Source: Fluviispira vulneris
Lineage (GTDB): Bacteria; Bdellovibrionota_B; Oligoflexia; Silvanigrellales; Silvanigrellaceae
Length of the DNA: 64,000 nt
Direction of reading: 5' to 3'
NCBI RefSeq assembly: GCF_014281055.1
Contig: NZ_JACRSE010000005.1
Span: 186,001 to 250,000, forward strand
A program made the position numbers and the translations under genes. Positions within the stretch are counted from its first letter, which is position 1; each line of letters opens with the position of its first letter. Under the pieces are notes generated by a model. It made no database searches and was not told where the DNA came from. It saw only the letters and a list, made by a program, of their open reading frames with translations. This document shows positions 9,744-19,015 of this stretch, piece by piece.

Positions 9744-10594
9744 AAGACTTTGTCTCCCGTTTTTTTAAAATTTTAAGTCGTGATAAATTTGCAATTGTAT
9801 CAGCGTTTATACTTATATTTTGGATTACGATTGCTTTCTTTCCAATAATAATCCCTTATTTTGCAAATATACCTTTAGTCCTGCAAGAAAGACTCGCTAG
9901 TCCATCTAGCAAATTCTGGCTAGGCGTGGATGGAAATGGCCAAAGTGTGAGCTTGCTCATTATGAATGGAGCTTCAACCTCGCTGATTGTGAGCCTATTT
10001 ACCGTCAGCATGAGTCTATTTGTTGGTATTCCATTGGGAGCTATTGCTGGTTTTTTTGGCGGGAAAATTGATATTCTTATATCTCGTTTTATAGACATTC
10101 TTCTTGCTTTTCCGCCCATGGTATTGCCTATCGCAATCATGGCTTTTTTTGGCGGAGGTCTTTTAAACGTTGTTATAGCTTTGAGCTTAACAGGTTGGGT
10201 GAGTTATGCACGAGTCGTGCGGGGTCAGTTTTTATCCTTTAAAGAACGTGAATTTGTTGTGGCAGCCCAATCGCTTGGGGCGTCTCCGACAAGAGTCATG
10301 TTCAAACATATATTTCCTAATACAATTTCACCTTTAGCTGTTCAGGCAACTTTTTCTCTCGCAGGAGTCATAATAGCTGAAGCAGGCCTGAGTTTCTTAG
10401 GTTTAGGAGTGAGTCAATCCCACGTAAGTTGGGGAGGACTACTCAATTCGGCGCGTGATTATTTAACAACCAATCCCACACTTGCTTTTTTCCCTGCAAT
10501 AGCCTTATTTTCAGTCGTTGCAAGCCTAAACTTTATTGGCGAGACTCTACGATTGACGTTTGATCCCAAAAGTATAGGCGCTGGACGCATGTAA
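9740..10594 (+). CDS. ABC transporter permease, DppC/OppC type
   Basis: A 284-residue permease with the OppC_N segment at the start and five to six predicted helices. The EAA loop REFVVAAQSLGASPTRVMFKH (about 168-188) is well conserved, as is AEAGLSFLGLG near residue 215. It forms the partner of the DppB-type permease just upstream, with a 4-base overlap. No gene for the cytoplasmic ATPases (DppD/F type) follows, so these must be supplied from elsewhere in the genome. Confidence 0.93.
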   Translation: MKDFVSRFFKILSRDKFAIVSAFILIFWITIAFFPIIIPYFANIPLVLQERLASPSSKFWLGVDGNGQSVSLLIMNGASTSLIVSLFTVSMSLFVGIPLGAIAGFFGGKIDILISRFIDILLAFPPMVLPIAIMAFFGGGLLNVVIALSLTGWVSYARVVRGQFLSFKEREFVVAAQSLGASPTRVMFKHIFPNTISPLAVQATFSLAGVIIAEAGLSFLGLGVSQSHVSWGGLLNSARDYLTTNPTLAFFPAIALFSVVASLNFIGETLRLTFDPKSIGAGRM

Positions 10595-10613
10595 TAATCA
10601 AAGGAAACTATAA

Positions 10614-10997
10614 ATGAATGAAATTTATACACCAATTTCTATTGGTGAGCTTTTAGATAAAATAACTATACTGCAAATCAAGTCAACACAAATTAAAGAC
10701 TCAGAAAAACTCGCAAACATTAACAAAGAACTTCAATTATTAATAGATGTTTGCCAAAAAAATAATATCGACACCAATGACTTTCTTGTGCAAAGCTTGA
10801 AAAAACACAATGAAGAACTTTGGGAAATAGAAGATCAAATTCGCGATAAGGAACGCGCAAAAGAATTTGATGAAGAATTTATCCGTCTAGCACGTGCAGT
10901 TTATTTTACGAACGATAAAAGAGCTGACATCAAAAAGAAAATTAATTTACAATCTGGCAGTTCTTTAGTTGAAGAAAAAAGCTATAATAAGTATTAA
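10614..10997 (+). CDS. DUF6165-like small conserved protein
   Basis: A 127-residue soluble, helical, highly charged protein with no signal or membrane segment. The N-terminal YTPISIGELLDKITILQIKS segment resembles a conserved family of unknown function (DUF6165 by my recollection, found near glycan and sugar genes in many bacteria). It lies 19 bases after the permease stop with a good ribosome site (AAAGGAAAC), so it may be the last gene of the transporter operon. No function can be assigned. Confidence 0.65.
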   Translation: MNEIYTPISIGELLDKITILQIKSTQIKDSEKLANINKELQLLIDVCQKNNIDTNDFLVQSLKKHNEELWEIEDQIRDKERAKEFDEEFIRLARAVYFTNDKRADIKKKINLQSGSSLVEEKSYNKY

Positions 10998-11039
10998 AAT
11001 TAAATTCCTGTGCAACCACTCATATTTTGTTAACTTAAA

Positions 11040-11070
11040 GACAATTCAGAATACATTATTTTGAATTGTC
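11040..11070. terminator. Perfect 9-bp inverted repeat after the transporter operon
   Basis: GACAATTCA (11040-11048) and TGAATTGTC (11062-11070) form a 9-bp stem with a 13-base loop, 40 bases past the DUF6165-like stop. There is no T-run after it on the plus strand, so terminator function is tentative; an operator for the histidine kinase gene downstream is the alternative. Confidence 0.4.
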
Positions 11071-11173
11071 AAAATTCCATCAGCCGTATTTTCTGATTTA
11101 ATTATAAATAATTAAAAACCGATAAAGCTTCGAAAGAAATACTTATATTATTGTCAAAATCAAATGGGTTTAA

Positions 11174-14005
11174 ATGAAAACACCTATACTACCCACAAAC
11201 GAACTCGAGAGGTTAAAGGCTCTCGATAAATTTGATATACTTGATACAATAGCAGAACAATCATTCGATGACCTTAGCTTCCTTGCTGCAAAAATTTGTG
11301 AAACGCCAATTGCTCTCATCAGTTTTATGGATGAAAAACGTCATTGGTTTAAATCTCATTATGGAATTGCTAAGAATGAAGTTCCACGTGATTATAGTTT
11401 TTTTCCACATTTAGAATATATAGATAATATTTTTGAAGTAACAGACACTAATACAGACGAAAAATTTGCATCAAATATAATTGATACCAATTTCCCTAAG
11501 ATACGCTTCATAGCTGCTACACCTCTACAAAACTCCGATGGGTATATTCTTGGCACTTTGTGTGTCATAGATAAAGTTCCCAATAAATTAAATACAGAAC
11601 AGCACTCAGCTCTAAAATCGATTGCTCGGCAAATCGTTGCTCAGTTGGAACTTAGAATAAAACAAAAAGAAATCCAAAATACTCAAAATGATATGCATGC
11701 AATGAGAAAGTCTTTTTCCATAATAGAGTTTGATCCAAACGGAGTTATTTTAAATGCTAATGATAACTCCTTAAAACTTTATGGTTATAAAATTGATGAA
11801 ATAATTGGCAAACACCATGGTATTTTTATTCCCTATGCAGAAAGAATTTCTGAAAACTATAAAAAATTTTGGCTCGATTTAAAAAATGGAATATTTCAAA
11901 GCAACGAATTTAAACGTATAACAAACAATGATACTGAAATTTGGATAAAAGGAATATACAACCCAATTTTTAGTCACGACAATAAAGTTTTAAAAATAAT
12001 AAAAATTTTTCTAGACATCACTGAAGAAAAAAATAAATCCAATGATGCATTACAAAAATTACAATCGCTCTCCAAATCCAATTCAATTATAGAATTTGAT
12101 TTGGAGGGAAATATCATAAGTGTAAATGAAAACTATATGCAACTTATGGAATATTCAGGTGAAGAACTCATAGGAAAACATCATTCTATTTTTGTCCCCG
12201 AAAAAATTAAAAATACTCCAGCATACCGTGATTTTTGGTTAAAACTAAGAGATGGCCATCATCAAATAGGAGAGTTTGAAAGAGTATCAAAAACAGGTAA
12301 AATTATTTATATACGCGGAACCTATAACCCCATTTTTGACATAAATGGTACACTTATTAAAATTGTAAAACATGCACTTGATGTAACAAATGAAAAGATA
12401 ATAAATACAAACAATTACGAAATACTTAAAGCCATTGATCGCTTTTCTTCATTTATTGAATTTAATTTAGACGGAACTATTCTTTCTGCTAATGAAAATT
12501 TTTTAAAGATGATGAAATATTATCGTTCTGAAATTATAGGAAAGCATCATTCAATTTTTTTAAAAGAAGAAGAAATACATTCGACATTTTATGTAGAATT
12601 CTGGGAAAATATAAGAAAAGGAAAAATTCAAACAGGAGAATTCTTACGCATAAATAAATATGGAAAAGAAATATGGATTCGAGGAGTTTATAATCCAATT
12701 TTTAATCTAAATGGTGAGCCTTATAAAGTAATTAAATATTTGAGTGATATTACCTCAGAGAAAATTGCAAAAGATTTAGATAAACAGAGAAGAGATGAAT
12801 TGATTGAAAAGGAAAAAAATTTAAGTAATGCTAATGAACAGTTATTGAAAGCAAAAGAAAAAGCTATTCGTGCAGATCAAATTAAAACAAATTTTTTGTA
12901 TACAATGAGTCATGAAATTCGTACACCGCTCAATGGAATTATCGGTATGTCATCTTTACTGCAAGAAACACAACTGACACCAGAGCAAAAAGAATTTAGT
13001 GAAACCATATCTCAATCAAGTAAAACATTATGTGCATTGATAAATGACATTCTCGATCTCTCAAAAATTGAATCTGGAAAGATGGAAATTGAAGAAATTG
13101 AATTTAACTTTTGCTCTTTTTTTAAGGATATTATAAAACCTTTTTATTTTTCTGCTCAAAAAAAGAATATTTTTTTCAAAACCGAATGCAATGATTATGG
13201 TTTCAAAGTTTATGGAGATTTCCCTAGATTAGGACAAATTATTTCCAATTTAATTTCAAATGCGATTAAATTTACTGCTGAAGGCGGAGTCGAAGTAACA
13301 GCTAATTTGTCTCCACAAAATGATATGACATTATTAAATATAACCATACACGACACTGGTATAGGAATACCTGAAGATGCAAAAAATAATTTATTCCAAT
13401 CTTTTACACAAGCTGAAAAATCAACGAGTCGCAATTTTGGTGGAACCGGCTTAGGGCTTTCCATATCAAAACAACTTATTGAACTTATGAAAGGCAGTAT
13501 TAGTTTTGAAAGCACATATGCGGAAGGAACTACATTTAAAATTGAGTTATTACTTAAAACAGGAAGTCAAATTCAACCAAATCTTACTTTAAATCAAACT
13601 CTATCGGAAAAAGATCAGTTTGCATTTGAAGGAAGAGTTTTGATTGCTGAAGATAATGAAACGAATCAACTTGTTCTTGCGCGAATGTTAGAGAAATGGG
13701 GATGCAAATATCAAATTGTTGACAATGGTACTAAAGTTTTAGTTGCTATGAAAGAAAATCAATTTGATCTGATACTTATGGATTGCCAAATGCCTGAAAC
13801 AGATGGATATACAGCTAGTAAATTGATTAGAAAGAGTAATATCCTAAACAATCAAATCCCCATAATTGCTTTTACAGCTAATATTGTTCAAGGTGAAGCA
13901 GAAAAATGTTTGAGTGCAGGAATGAATGAATACCTAACGAAACCTGTCGATAAAAAATCGTTAGAACTCATACTTAAAAAATATTTAATCTGTAAAAATG
14001 GATAG
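11174..14005 (+). CDS. Hybrid sensor histidine kinase: GAF, three PAS, HisKA, HATPase, receiver
   Basis: A 943-residue cytoplasmic signalling protein without transmembrane helices. Order: GAF-like domain (about 20-160); three PAS domains at about 180-290, 300-410 and 420-530 that are obvious copies, each with IEFD/IEFN, IIGKHHxIF or LIGKHHSIF, EFxR and YNPIF; a coiled linker; HisKA with phospho-His H580 in MSHEIRTPLNG; HATPase with N, G1 (DTGIGIP) and G2 (GGTGLGLS) boxes; and a C-terminal receiver (about 820-940) with IAEDN, the phospho-Asp in LMDCQMP, AFTAN and LTKP. The stop overlaps the start of an HPt gene, giving a complete His-Asp-His relay. Stimulus and final response regulator are unknown. 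Confidence 0.95.
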   Translation: MKTPILPTNELERLKALDKFDILDTIAEQSFDDLSFLAAKICETPIALISFMDEKRHWFKSHYGIAKNEVPRDYSFFPHLEYIDNIFEVTDTNTDEKFASNIIDTNFPKIRFIAATPLQNSDGYILGTLCVIDKVPNKLNTEQHSALKSIARQIVAQLELRIKQKEIQNTQNDMHAMRKSFSIIEFDPNGVILNANDNSLKLYGYKIDEIIGKHHGIFIPYAERISENYKKFWLDLKNGIFQSNEFKRITNNDTEIWIKGIYNPIFSHDNKVLKIIKIFLDITEEKNKSNDALQKLQSLSKSNSIIEFDLEGNIISVNENYMQLMEYSGEELIGKHHSIFVPEKIKNTPAYRDFWLKLRDGHHQIGEFERVSKTGKIIYIRGTYNPIFDINGTLIKIVKHALDVTNEKIINTNNYEILKAIDRFSSFIEFNLDGTILSANENFLKMMKYYRSEIIGKHHSIFLKEEEIHSTFYVEFWENIRKGKIQTGEFLRINKYGKEIWIRGVYNPIFNLNGEPYKVIKYLSDITSEKIAKDLDKQRRDELIEKEKNLSNANEQLLKAKEKAIRADQIKTNFLYTMSHEIRTPLNGIIGMSSLLQETQLTPEQKEFSETISQSSKTLCALINDILDLSKIESGKMEIEEIEFNFCSFFKDIIKPFYFSAQKKNIFFKTECNDYGFKVYGDFPRLGQIISNLISNAIKFTAEGGVEVTANLSPQNDMTLLNITIHDTGIGIPEDAKNNLFQSFTQAEKSTSRNFGGTGLGLSISKQLIELMKGSISFESTYAEGTTFKIELLLKTGSQIQPNLTLNQTLSEKDQFAFEGRVLIAEDNETNQLVLARMLEKWGCKYQIVDNGTKVLVAMKENQFDLILMDCQMPETDGYTASKLIRKSNILNNQIPIIAFTANIVQGEAEKCLSAGMNEYLTKPVDKKSLELILKKYLICKNG

Positions 14006-14378
14006 GAATTTATGCATGATCGATAGAGAAAAACTAAAAAAATATGAAGAACTGCAAATAAATGGAAAACCTGATGTTGTAATCGAAATAATCGAATCCT
14101 TTTTACAAACTTCTAAAAAAATAATTAAATCGCTGTTTTTTTGCTTGCAAAACTCAGACTATAAAGGGGCTAGTGATAACTCTCACAAATTAAAATCAAG
14201 CGCACATGCAATAGGCGCAACAGTTTTAGGTGATCTTTGTGCAAAAATTGAATCATTAAATGAAGAAAATAAAATCGATGATATAAAAATATTTTCAGAA
14301 TTACTAAAGAACGAGTATAAAAATGCTTGCAATGAATTAAATGATATAAAAAAAAGTAGAGGTGTCAAAAATATTTAA
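13998..14378 (+). CDS. HPt phosphotransfer protein
   Basis: A 126-residue all-helical protein. The segment NSHKLKSSAHAIGA (His63) is the HPt signature, where this His would accept a phosphate from the receiver domain of the hybrid kinase just upstream. The two genes overlap by 8 bases, so they are almost certainly translated together and act together. A later Met (residue 7, at 14016) is an alternative start. The gene ends 2 bases short of a convergent gene. Confidence 0.85.
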   Translation: MDRNLCMIDREKLKKYEELQINGKPDVVIEIIESFLQTSKKIIKSLFFCLQNSDYKGASDNSHKLKSSAHAIGATVLGDLCAKIESLNEENKIDDIKIFSELLKNEYKNACNELNDIKKSRGVKNI

Positions 14379-14379
14379 C

Positions 14380-15552
14380 TTATTTATTATATAAATCAAG
14401 AAAACTTTTACCGATTAACTTTCGATAACTTGGAATATTCATAAAATCGATAAATTCTGAAACCTCTAAAATCCGTTCATACATTCTTGCTCCAACCCGT
14501 TCAAGCATCGTTTGTGTCCAAAAAGACTCATTTACAGGGATATTTCCGGTTAAATTATCAGGTTTGCTGCTTGGGCTCCAATAATTACTTTTTGGCTTAT
14601 GAGTTGTATGAGGAATTTCTTTTTCATCATATTTAAAATTTTGTGGTAAATAATTTGTTGTTATTATCGTGATTTTTTTTGCGTTGTATCGCGAATTAAT
14701 AAGATCGTCGAGTTTTTCTAATTGCCACTCATTTTCATTGCGACCTTTACCAAACTCATCAATTATTAATATGTCAACTTCAATCAAATGCTTCAGAATG
14801 GAAAATCCCGATCTTTTTTGCTCATATTCAGCCTTTAATTGATTTAATAAAAATTGAAATTCTACAAAACGCCCCGTCAGATTGTAATTCATGATAAGAT
14901 ATTTGAGCGAAGCTGTTGCAAGCAGTGTTTTTCCAGAGCCAACGGGTCCAGTTAATGTCATAAAATATTTATGATTACCTGCATTTCCACCTTTAATAAT
15001 AGCTACAGAATTGTTACAAAAATTTTCCATTCTATGAATATTTTCGTTCATTTTTTTACGTTGCAAGTCATTTAAATGATCGAAACTAAAAGATTGAAAA
15101 TCTGCTTCCATATATTTACAAGGAATTTCTGCTTGATTTAATAATTCGACTATTCTTTCTGTATGAGTGCAAGCACATGTGTTTGGACTGATATTTTCAA
15201 TAGAATGTTCAAATTCACCTTCGTCTGTTTCAAAGACATGCACTTCTTTTAGCACCCTGTGCCCAGTTCCTTCGCAAAGACGGCATTGCAAACGTGGGTT
15301 GCAGGCAGGACATACAGCAAAACGAAACTTGTTCGCAGACCGTTCAATATATATAGGTTCGCTGTCATCTTGCTCTTCAGTGCCCTCGTCTATTTCATCC
15401 TCAAGGTCTTTCGACTGTGGCATAAAATAATCGCTCTTACCGCAAAGACATTTTGGCATAAGAGTGACAGAAGCCCCCTCTTCGCTTTCTCTCAACTCAA
15501 TTAAATTTTGTAAGGAAGAAAAAATTTCTTCAAACGATCTGCTCGAACTCAT
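14380..15552 (-). CDS. DnaC/IstB-like AAA+ ATPase with Cys-rich N-terminus
   Basis: A 390-residue protein. Residues 30-130 carry Cys pairs (CLC 35-37, CPAC 81-84, CRLC 90-93, CAC 126-128) suggesting a zinc-binding module. The ATPase core has Walker A GPVGSGKT (202-209), Walker B DILIIDE (260-266) and sensor-1 TTN (298-300), and matches DnaC/IstB helicase loaders. Not next to a transposase, so a helicase-loader role at replication or restart is likelier than an IstB role. It sits 10 bases after a small helical protein gene, itself just after eno. Confidence 0.8.
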   Translation of the reverse strand: MSSSRSFEEIFSSLQNLIELRESEEGASVTLMPKCLCGKSDYFMPQSKDLEDEIDEGTEEQDDSEPIYIERSANKFRFAVCPACNPRLQCRLCEGTGHRVLKEVHVFETDEGEFEHSIENISPNTCACTHTERIVELLNQAEIPCKYMEADFQSFSFDHLNDLQRKKMNENIHRMENFCNNSVAIIKGGNAGNHKYFMTLTGPVGSGKTLLATASLKYLIMNYNLTGRFVEFQFLLNQLKAEYEQKRSGFSILKHLIEVDILIIDEFGKGRNENEWQLEKLDDLINSRYNAKKITIITTNYLPQNFKYDEKEIPHTTHKPKSNYWSPSSKPDNLTGNIPVNESFWTQTMLERVGARMYERILEVSEFIDFMNIPSYRKLIGKSFLDLYNK

Positions 15553-15562
15553 TTTTTACTCT

Positions 15563-15871
15563 CTAAAATTCTGTTGATTTGATTAAAACTGCGTGCACCC
15601 GACGGGACAAAGGAACTAAAGTCGAGGGAAATGGTCTTGCTTTGTGCTTACATTCTTCTGCATATTCAAACATAACCTGTGCTATAAAATCTGGTTTTAA
15701 ACCAGAATCCTCCCACGACTTCAAAATATCGAGATCCGCAGAAGACATAGACATTCCTTTTCCTCTTAAATCGAGGAATAAATGCACCAACATGGAATAC
15801 TCTGTTGGAAAAATTTCTGAAGACGATGTCATATTTTTGATATCCGATGCCCACCTATAAGCAATGAGCAT
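15563..15871 (-). CDS. Small helical protein of unknown function, helicase-loader neighbour
   Basis: A 102-residue soluble protein between eno and the DnaC-like gene. Residues 45-100 read as a pattern (DILKSWEDSGLKPDFIAQVM...PSTLVPLSRRV) that recalls the helical DNA- or partner-binding segment of primosomal proteins such as DnaD, but I cannot place it in a named family. Start ATG at 15871 is supported by AAGGA six bases upstream. Its tight link to the ATPase (10-base gap) suggests a shared role. Confidence 0.65.
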   Translation of the reverse strand: MLIAYRWASDIKNMTSSSEIFPTEYSMLVHLFLDLRGKGMSMSSADLDILKSWEDSGLKPDFIAQVMFEYAEECKHKARPFPSTLVPLSRRVHAVLIKSTEF

Positions 15872-15887
15872 CAGACTTCCTTATTGA

Positions 15888-17231
<1,344 letters not shown>

Positions 17232-17323
17232 CTACAAATTTATTGACTCATCAATAGTTCCACAAATTGAGATTGGGTTGTGCCGATTATACGCTAGCTT
17301 TATTACAATTTTTCTATTTGGCT

Positions 17324-17353
17324 ATTGACTTGAGCAGTCAATTACCTGTATTT
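17324..17353 (+). promoter_or_regulatory. Palindrome overlapping a possible HU promoter
   Basis: ATTGACT (17324-17330), a 5-base spacer and AGTCAAT (17336-17342) form a perfect 7-bp inverted repeat. TTGACT inside it would serve as a -35 box, with TATTTA 18 bases on as a weak -10, about 115 bases before the HU start codon. A repressor site overlapping the promoter is plausible but untested. Confidence 0.35.
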
Positions 17354-17468
17354 AAGTAACAGGAGCATGCAGATCTACCATTTTGAAATAACTATCCGTC
17401 AAGTTTGACGCAAAAAAATGGGTTAGGCATTTTTGCTTCTGATATTTCTCACAAAGGAGGCGTTCCCT

Positions 17469-17822
17469 ATGGCTAAGCCAGAGACTGTTTCAACGAGTCA
17501 AATGATTGCAAATGTTGCTGCTAAATTTGATCAACTTCCAAAGAAAATAACTAAGGAAGTGATTGCAGATTTTCTCAACACAGTAGAAAGTGAAGTTGCT
17601 TCTGGTAAGAAACTTCGTATAGACAAAATTGGTATTCTTCAAGTTAAGGAGCGCGCACCACGCATGGGACGCAATCCACAAACGGGTGAAGAAATCAAAA
17701 TTCCTGCTTCTAAGAAAATCGCTTTCCGCGCTGCAAAATCATTGAAAGAACAAGTTACTGGTTCTCGTGCGTCTGCTAAAGCTAAAAAACCTGCTGCTGC
17801 TGCGGTTAAAAAGAAAAAATAA
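17469..17822 (+). CDS. HU-family DNA-binding protein with Lys/Ala tail
   Basis: A 117-residue nucleoid protein. Residues 8-95 match the HU/IHF fold, with the beta-arm signature GRNPQTGEEIKIPASKKIAF (about 73-92). A Lys/Ala-rich tail follows (AKAKKPAAAAVKKKK), which would add non-specific DNA binding. The start at 17469 is set by a near-perfect AAAGGAGG eight bases upstream, a sign of strong expression. A strong terminator follows directly. It is transcribed alone. Confidence 0.93.
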   Translation: MAKPETVSTSQMIANVAAKFDQLPKKITKEVIADFLNTVESEVASGKKLRIDKIGILQVKERAPRMGRNPQTGEEIKIPASKKIAFRAAKSLKEQVTGSRASAKAKKPAAAAVKKKK

Positions 17823-17847
17823 CCACGCAAAAGCAATTTTTTATAAA

Positions 17848-17889
17848 AACTAAAAGCCAGTCGTTTTTTTCTGGCTTTTAGTTTTTTTT
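17848..17889 (+). terminator. Strong Rho-independent terminator after the HU gene
   Basis: AACTAAAAGCCAG (17848-17860) and CTGGCTTTTAGTT (17871-17883) form a 13-bp perfect stem, followed by a T-run. It also faces the convergent secreted-protein gene and could act in both directions. Confidence 0.9.
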
Positions 17890-17891
17890 GT

Positions 17892-18302
17892 TTATCCAAA
17901 ATGTATAAAGACGTGCTCCATTTCTTTTGGAATATTGCTTTCTTCATTTATATCTTTATTAAGTTTTATCAATAATTTTCCATTTTCTATTTTTGCAAAA
18001 TTTAATTTATGATCATAAGATTCCATAATTGGTTTAATTTTATAATTTTTATCACAAACTTTATCAATTTTATTATAAACTTCTCTCTTTACTATCACTA
18101 TATGTTTTATATCAACAGTATTTTTTAGTTTAACCATCATCTGTATGCCATCAACATAAATAAATTTGTCATTGTCATCATATGGAAAGTAGAAATCATT
18201 TGTTTGATCTTCATTTATACAAAAAAGTCTAAACTTTTTTACATCACCTGCATAGCTTTCTTTAACTATTAAAAGAAAAAATAAAGAAACTAAAGCTTTC
18301 AT
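17892..18302 (-). CDS. Small secreted protein, paralogue of the next gene
   Basis: A 136-residue protein with a signal peptide (hydrophobic 4-13, probable cleavage after SYA at 18). The mature part is a beta-rich pattern with two Cys residues (FRLFCIN and KVCDK). It aligns by eye with the gene at 18391-18864 over its length: F-x-x-x-C, N-x-FYxP, a VDG/VKG box, IVIVKREVYNKIDKVC against IIIIKNKDYKKLSKIC, and an EMEHVFIHFG end against EMTHLEFNRYG. No known family recognised. Two exported cysteines may form a disulphide. Confidence 0.65.
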   Translation of the reverse strand: MKALVSLFFLLIVKESYAGDVKKFRLFCINEDQTNDFYFPYDDNDKFIYVDGIQMMVKLKNTVDIKHIVIVKREVYNKIDKVCDKNYKIKPIMESYDHKLNFAKIENGKLLIKLNKDINEESNIPKEMEHVFIHFG

Positions 18303-18390
18303 TAAGTTCTCAATCCCTATATATTTTAAAAAAAATTTTAAGTTCTATTAACCCTATTTATTTCTATGCTTGCTTTTAGAATTTTAATGA

Positions 18391-18864
18391 TTATGCCTTT
18401 CTCCATATCATGTAACTTTCACCGTATCTGTTAAATTCTAGATGCGTCATTTCTTCTATATTTTTATACTCAATTTCTTTACTTCCATCTATAAGAATAA
18501 AGCTGTTTTGTTTCTCAACAGCAAAATAAAAATCACTACCTATATTCGGTTTAACTGGCTGCATAAAGTAATCTTTCATACAAATTTTACTTAATTTTTT
18601 GTAATCTTTATTTTTTATGATTATTATATATTTTTCATTATTATCATTAAATTTAATACTTTCATATCTTAGAACACCTTTTACTAAAAAATATTTATTG
18701 CTACCATATTTAGGGTAATAAAAATTGTTTATATTATTTTTATTCGCACAGGTAATATAGAAATTTCTTTCTTCGCCATACATATTTTCGTCATTATTGG
18801 CAGAGTATACTTGAGAAATCATACCTAATCCAAGCACAACAGAAAGAATATTTACAATTCTCAT
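18391..18864 (-). CDS. Small secreted protein, paralogue of the previous gene
   Basis: A 157-residue exported protein with a signal peptide ending near VYSA (residue 22). It shares with its neighbour the FYITCANKNNINNFYYPK-type block, the VKG box, and the KLSKICMKDY block, so the pair arose by tandem duplication and then diverged strongly. The last ten residues (YMIWRKA) are unique to this copy. An 88-base gap separates the two genes. Function unknown. Confidence 0.65.
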   Translation of the reverse strand: MRIVNILSVVLGLGMISQVYSANNDENMYGEERNFYITCANKNNINNFYYPKYGSNKYFLVKGVLRYESIKFNDNNEKYIIIIKNKDYKKLSKICMKDYFMQPVKPNIGSDFYFAVEKQNSFILIDGSKEIEYKNIEEMTHLEFNRYGESYMIWRKA

Positions 18865-19015
18865 TAATTCACCTTTATAACAAAGTTATTACAAATAAAT
18901 AAAAAAAAGAAAAAAATTCATTTCAAAAAATCCTTTTAGAAATTTTGAGATTGAAAAAAAATCCACTCATTTTTGTGTGGCAAATTTAAGAGTGAAATAT
19001 CAGAAGTTAATTAGC

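Noticed and set aside
14380-15552. IstB transposition helper
   Set aside because: The ATPase resembles IstB, but there is no IstA transposase or terminal inverted repeat nearby, and it sits in a run with eno.
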